NCBI GenBank assembly: GCA_002454845.1
Contig: DKJQ01000261.1
Span: 1 to 9,456 of the forward strand
Length of the DNA: 9,456 nucleotides
Direction: 5' to 3'
DNA from: Ignavibacteria bacterium UBA6688
Lineage (GTDB): Bacteria > Bacteroidota > Ignavibacteria > UBA10030
This document shows, in pieces, positions 6,787 to 9,456 of the stretch (its first letter is position 1; every line of letters begins with the position of its first letter). The translations under genes and the position numbers were made by a program. The notes below the pieces were generated by a model, which saw only the letters and a program-made list of their open reading frames with translations, did not search any database and was not told the origin of the DNA.

Positions 6787-7263
6787 TCAGAATCCTCCCT
6801 TCAATTCCTTTGATGCCGCGTGCACGGCCGCAAGGATTCGCGTGTGGGCGCCGCAACGACAGAGGTTCGCATCAAGCTCGCGGATGATTTCAGTCGAGGA
6901 AGGGTGGGGGTTTTCATGCAGGAGGGAGCATGCGGTGAGGATCATCCCCGGTGTGCAATAGCCGCACTGAAGGGCGTCATGATCCACGAACGCTTTCTGC
7001 ACCGGATGAAGCGCTCCTTCCGTTGCCAGTCCTTCGATGGTGAGGACCTCCTTCCCCTTGATCTCGCCGATGGTGGTGTGGCATGACCGGACAGCTTTCT
7101 TCTCGACAAGGACGGTGCACGATCCACACAGACCGGCTCCGCATCCGTACTTTGTTCCGGTGAGTGCGAGATCGGTTCGCAGGACCCACAAGAGCAACCG
7201 GTCACTCTCCACGGTCAACGTGACCGGTTTGTTGTTGAGCGTGAAGCGAATGGTTTCCATCAT
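6787..7263 (-). CDS. [2Fe-2S] small subunit of the molybdenum hydroxylase (IorA/CoxS type)
   Basis: This 158-residue iron-sulfur subunit passes electrons from the molybdenum site of the next gene's product. Two clusters can be read. The plant-ferredoxin type uses C41, C46, C49 and C61 (YGCGAGLCGSCT, then RSCHT). The helical second cluster uses C100, C103, C135 and C137 (LQCGYCTPGM, then NLCRCG). All eight cysteines are present and the length is normal for the family. There is no signal peptide, so it presumably leaves the cell bound to the Tat-tagged large subunit, as is believed for IorAB-like enzymes. ATG codons at 7263 and 7260 are both possible, and GGAGG lies five or eight bases upstream. 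It is the first gene of the enzyme pair, 210 bases after the preceding gene, so a promoter is expected in that gap. With no FAD subunit beside it, the electron acceptor may be a cytochrome or quinone system, which is inference. Confidence 0.96.
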   Translation of the reverse strand: MMETIRFTLNNKPVTLTVESDRLLLWVLRTDLALTGTKYGCGAGLCGSCTVLVEKKAVRSCHTTIGEIKGKEVLTIEGLATEGALHPVQKAFVDHDALQCGYCTPGMILTACSLLHENPHPSSTEIIRELDANLCRCGAHTRILAAVHAASKELKGGF

Positions 7264-7273
7264 GGAGGCCTCC
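7264..7273 (-). promoter_or_regulatory. Ribosome binding site inside a 10-base palindrome
   Basis: On the minus strand GGAGGCCTCC directly precedes the ATG of the iron-sulfur subunit. GGAGG is an ideal Shine-Dalgarno sequence, and the following CCTCC is its exact complement. The two arms are too close for a normal hairpin within one RNA, so self-masking is unlikely. The spacing, five bases to the ATG at 7263 and eight to the ATG at 7260, slightly favours the second ATG. It supports the gene start. Confidence 0.6.
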
Positions 7274-7288
7274 GGGATCGTTTTGAAT

Positions 7289-7310
7289 GGAACAACGTCG
7301 GGGTCGTTCC
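7289..7310. promoter_or_regulatory. Imperfect dyad upstream of the molybdenum hydroxylase genes
   Basis: GGAAC and GTTCC bound a 22-base imperfect inverted repeat; inside, a further AC/GT pair matches after one mismatch. It lies 26 bases before the ATG of the iron-sulfur subunit, in the only gap likely to hold that operon's promoter. It could be an operator or a leader hairpin. I see no convincing -35/-10 pair near it, and a dyad of this quality can occur by chance. Confidence 0.25.
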
Positions 7311-7432
7311 GGTGGTTTCACATATTGAGGTATTGGAAAGATACGCTTTTCAAAGATTCTTCGTAACTACTTTGCGGGAATCCTGCCGTGGAAACTCTCA
7401 CCCGGGAAGAAGGGGAAGGATGGGGAAATCGG

Positions 7433-7473
7433 CAAAAACCCATCTTTTTTCCCTGTTTCCCTCGTGGTTTTTG
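7433..7473 (-). repeat. Inverted repeat just after the 63-residue gene; possible weak terminator
   Basis: CAAAAACC (7433-7440) and GGTTTTTG (7466-7473) are perfect 8-base arms separated by 25 bases. They begin directly after the stop codon of the small membrane protein gene. On the minus strand the RNA would fold with a long purine-rich loop and end in GGUUUUUG, a little like an intrinsic terminator. The A/T-rich stem and long loop make it weak. The rest of the gap (7264-7432) holds a purine-rich plus-strand stretch at about 7404-7427 and no gene. Confidence 0.3.
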
Positions 7474-7665
7474 TCACAGTTTTCCCAAAATTCTCACCGG
7501 TAGCGTCACAAGAGCCCACACCGATTGGAGGATGCCGCCGACCGCGATGCCGACGAGCCGGAAGGGGAGGAGGAAAAGCCAGACGAATGGATAGGCCACA
7601 AGAGCGATGAGTGCTAACGGCCAGCAAAGCACAAGCAGGATGCACCAGAGGAGGAATTTAATCAT
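7474..7665 (-). CDS. Small two-helix membrane protein, function unknown
   Basis: A 63-residue protein, hydrophobic over nearly its whole length. A first membrane segment covers about 3-24 (FLLWCILLVLCWPLALIALV) and a second about 26-50, broken by P34 and R36; the C-terminus is short and basic (R58, K62). No known catalytic motif is visible and I do not recognise a named family. The start at 7665 is supported by GAGG eight bases upstream on the minus strand. It begins 42 bases after the GIN-domain lipoprotein gene, so the two are probably cotranscribed and both act at the envelope. The coherent membrane-protein composition and the ribosome site argue that it is real despite its size. The overlapping 92-residue frame in the same place is Arg/Pro-rich and looks like a shadow. 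Confidence 0.75.
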   Translation of the reverse strand: MIKFLLWCILLVLCWPLALIALVAYPFVWLFLLPFRLVGIAVGGILQSVWALVTLPVRILGKL

Positions 7666-7707
7666 ACGGTTGCCTCAGGGATTGAAAAAGTTAAGGTGGG
7701 GATGAGG

Positions 7708-8397
7708 TTATGGCCGTGGCTTCACGCTCCCGACGCCGGTGACGGACTGATTCACCGTCGATGGATTCCCGGCGTAGGTAATGGACCCGACCCCGGTGAT
7801 GCTTGCAGTGAGCTGATTGCTCACGTTCACTTCGATGTTCCCTGTCCCCGAAATCAACGACCAGCACCGTTCGAGGTTCAGGTTGAAGGCTCCTACGGAG
7901 CCGGCACCTGTGATTTCAAAAACCCCCGCGTTCGCGGAACCCTGAAGCGTCATGTTCCCCGTCCCGGTAATCCGGCAGGTCAGGGAGTCCGTCTGGATCG
8001 GCGTGGTCGTCGAAAAGTTTGCGCTGCCAATCACCTCAAGCCTCCTGACGATTGCCATCGATGCATACACGTTCACTGTGATTTTGCTGTACGACCCTCT
8101 CTCGAGTCCCACAGTGAGAAGCCCGCCTTCGACGGTTGTGGTGACTCGATCCGCGACATTATCGTCGGCTTCGATGCGGAGAGCTTGAACCGGATCCTGC
8201 CGTATCACAACGTTGGCAATGCCGGTGACACGGATTCCGGTGAAGGTCCCGACGGTGCGGTCCTGGGAGACCAGCCTACCCGAGCCGATCACCTGGACGG
8301 TGTCAACGAGGGAATCCTCTCCCGAACACCCCGCAGCAAACACAAGAAGTACCGTCAACAGAAACAGCGGAACGAGTCTTATCCACAGAGGTTTCAT
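7708..8397 (-). CDS. GIN-domain (DUF2807) lipoprotein
   Basis: A 229-residue exported lipoprotein. The signal peptide runs from MKPLWIRLVP to FAAG, and the lipid-bearing Cys is C24. The mature part shows the GIN/DUF2807 (putative auto-transporter adhesin head) pattern: VIGSGRLVSQDRTVGTFTGI at 36-55, the usual first strand, then IRVTGIANVVIRQ, and later a series of short beta turns with G-x-G: ITGTGN (143-148), ITGAGS (162-167), ISGTGN (182-187), ITGVGS (200-205), VTGVGS (219-224). Such repeats build a right-handed beta-helix. The frame is open to 8526, but an ATG at 8397 with GGAGG seven bases upstream and an immediate signal peptide fixes the start. Domain members are common in Bacteroidota and relatives; their role is poorly known, probably surface or periplasmic binding. 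It is followed by the small membrane protein and preceded by a 164-base gap likely to carry a promoter. Confidence 0.93.
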   Translation of the reverse strand: MKPLWIRLVPLFLLTVLLVFAAGCSGEDSLVDTVQVIGSGRLVSQDRTVGTFTGIRVTGIANVVIRQDPVQALRIEADDNVADRVTTTVEGGLLTVGLERGSYSKITVNVYASMAIVRRLEVIGSANFSTTTPIQTDSLTCRITGTGNMTLQGSANAGVFEITGAGSVGAFNLNLERCWSLISGTGNIEVNVSNQLTASITGVGSITYAGNPSTVNQSVTGVGSVKPRP

Positions 8398-8404
8398 ATA
8401 CGTT

Positions 8405-8409
8405 CCTCC
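8405..8409 (-). promoter_or_regulatory. Ribosome binding site that fixes the GIN lipoprotein start
   Basis: GGAGG on the minus strand lies seven bases before the ATG at 8397. It selects this ATG over the upstream in-frame ATG at 8526, whose extra 43 residues would bury the signal peptide. The surrounding 164-base stretch (8398-8561) shows no other gene and no promoter I would defend. Confidence 0.75.
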
Positions 8410-8561
8410 AGGAGAAACCATGGGTTTTCCTTTTTCCGTCCGAATTCGTAAAGAGTGTTGTGTGCATACGGCTTTGTGTTCATACGCTTCCCGTACGGTA
8501 AAGATACACCATCTCATTTGTGACAATAATGAAACCGAGATATTGTTCCACCCGCGCGCTC

Positions 8562-9413
8562 TCAGTAGAGCGAGTTCTTGTTGTACTCAATCGAAATGAC
8601 TTCCAACCGGATATAGGAGAAATCACCGGACTCTAACTGCCACACGGCTTCTCCTTGCGTGGGGATCCGGAATCCACCGGATTCCCCATACCCCGTCATG
8701 GGAGTGGACCATCGTTCCGTCCGGGAACTGTCCCCGACCGCCATGATTCGATCGGCGGTGAAATTCGTGATATCCCCTTGTTCGTTTACAAAGATGATTG
8801 CCGAGGCGCTGATCCCCGCATCGCGCATCGTCACTTTTGCCGAGCTCGAATCGATCGGTTCCCAGGTCAGGTAGTCGCTCAACCAGGCGCTCGGAAACCA
8901 GACGATCTCGCTCAGGAATCGGACGAAAGCCCCCTGGTCTAACTCCGGGCCTGAGACGTCCACCACGGTGATTGTCGAGAGGAGTGTGATGTGCATATTC
9001 CCCTTTCCTTCGACATACTTGTCCCGGCCCACCATCGAGAGCAACGGAAAAATGCTCGCCCGCACGTGCCAGACAAATCCCGGAGGATTCACCGAATAGT
9101 ACTGTTCCGCCTCGAAGGGCATCCAGGCCTCCTCCGGCCCGCGTCGGATTGTCCCGCGTTGCCTGAGCCGGACAAACTGCACCTTCGGCTTTCCCACGAC
9201 CTGTGAGCGCCTTAAGTACCGCTGAATGGGGGGAGGGAGGTGAGCGAGATCAGCTTCCGTGACGACTGTTGTGTCGGATGGACCTGCGTTCTGAAAAAGG
9301 GCGGTTACTTCTGCGTCAACCCCTCTCTTGAAGGCAGATTCGTTGATCAGAACCACGGCAACGAGAGCGAGGATGAGTATGGCAAGGATACCGAGAATGA
9401 TTTTAAGCTTCAC
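8562..9413 (-). CDS. DUF6544-family membrane-anchored protein
   Basis: A 283-residue protein with an N-terminal membrane segment at about 4-23 (IILGILAILILALVAVVLIN) and a soluble domain matching my memory of DUF6544. Blocks seen are LPPPIQRYLRRSQVVGKP (59-76), VRLRQRGTIR (81-90), WMPFEAEQYYSVNPPGFVWH (97-116), GRDKYVEGKGNM (129-140), SGPELDQG (154-161), SEIVWFPSAWL (168-178) and ITNFTADR (215-222). The function of the family is not known; conserved aromatic and charged positions suggest a ligand-binding beta-rich fold. The anchor places the domain outside the cytoplasm. The start is a GTG at 9413 (GTG AAG CTT AAA), with AGGA about ten bases upstream. The length is full, so the gene is complete within the window. 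It is the first gene read here; 164 bases separate it from the lipoprotein. No partner is evident. Confidence 0.9.
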   Translation of the reverse strand: MKLKIILGILAILILALVAVVLINESAFKRGVDAEVTALFQNAGPSDTTVVTEADLAHLPPPIQRYLRRSQVVGKPKVQFVRLRQRGTIRRGPEEAWMPFEAEQYYSVNPPGFVWHVRASIFPLLSMVGRDKYVEGKGNMHITLLSTITVVDVSGPELDQGAFVRFLSEIVWFPSAWLSDYLTWEPIDSSSAKVTMRDAGISASAIIFVNEQGDITNFTADRIMAVGDSSRTERWSTPMTGYGESGGFRIPTQGEAVWQLESGDFSYIRLEVISIEYNKNSLY

Positions 9414-9456
9414 GGGTTCTTTTTCCTAGAAGCCATCTCAAAAACCCCCATAAGTC

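Noticed and set aside
7750..8000. Recurring CCGGTGAT-like words that resemble a DNA repeat array
   Set aside because: They are the codons of the repeated I-T-G-x-G turns in the GIN domain, unevenly spaced and degenerate, so the protein explains them.
7696..8451. A 251-residue open frame on the plus strand, opposite the GIN-domain lipoprotein gene
   Set aside because: It is rich in His, Arg, Gly and Pro, has no recognisable domain or ribosome site, and lies wholly against a gene with a signal peptide, lipobox and family repeats. It is a GC-driven antisense shadow.
8499..8526. Possible promoter on the minus strand before the lipoprotein gene: TTGTCA (8521-8526) and TATCTT (8501-8506), also one base off the Bacteroidota TAnnTTTG box
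   Set aside because: The spacing of 14 bases is too short for a standard promoter, and neither box fits the Bacteroidota spacing well. I would not defend it without transcript data.

Overview
The window looks like ordinary chromosomal DNA of a free-living bacterium, with GC in the mid-fifties by eye. All eleven genes lie on the minus strand, so they are read from base 9456 towards base 1, and no gap exceeds about 210 bases. There are no tRNA or rRNA genes, insertion sequences, phage genes, CRISPR repeats or integration sites. The protein styles (a YeiH-type exporter reading SPPLALAFG, a Tat-tagged IorB-like subunit, a GIN-domain lipoprotein, a DUF6544 protein) remind me most of the Bacteroidota/Ignavibacteria side of the tree. 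That placement is inference and low confidence.

Read in the direction of transcription, the right end holds three envelope genes: a membrane-anchored DUF6544 protein (8562-9413), a GIN-domain (DUF2807) lipoprotein (7708-8397) and a 63-residue membrane protein (7474-7665). After a 210-base gap comes the core of the window, a two-subunit molybdenum hydroxylase of the isoquinoline 1-oxidoreductase/aldehyde oxidase type. Its [2Fe-2S] subunit (6787-7263) and Tat-tagged molybdopterin subunit (4641-6785) are separated by 1 base. The large-subunit gene overlaps a hotdog acyl-CoA thioesterase gene (4144-4644) by 4 bases. A HipA-like kinase (3282-4100) and a YeiH/UPF0324 membrane transporter (2319 to about 3278) follow.

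The left part holds a secreted NTF2-like/DUF4440 protein whose frame is broken at a run of six G (1817-2268), a stand-alone response-regulator receiver domain (1414-1779), and a membrane-anchored class C beta-lactamase-like serine hydrolase (52-1308).

The tight spacing from 7263 down to 2319 suggests one transcript joining an exported molybdenum enzyme to a thioesterase, a kinase and a transporter. The substrate cannot be read from the sequence. The oddest local features are the kinase/transporter junction, where the two frames are continuous except for one TGA and the transporter has no ATG, GTG or TTG start at its expected N-terminus; the homopolymer frameshift; and the orphan HipA-like kinase without a HipB partner. 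I do not see a convincing wholly new system.
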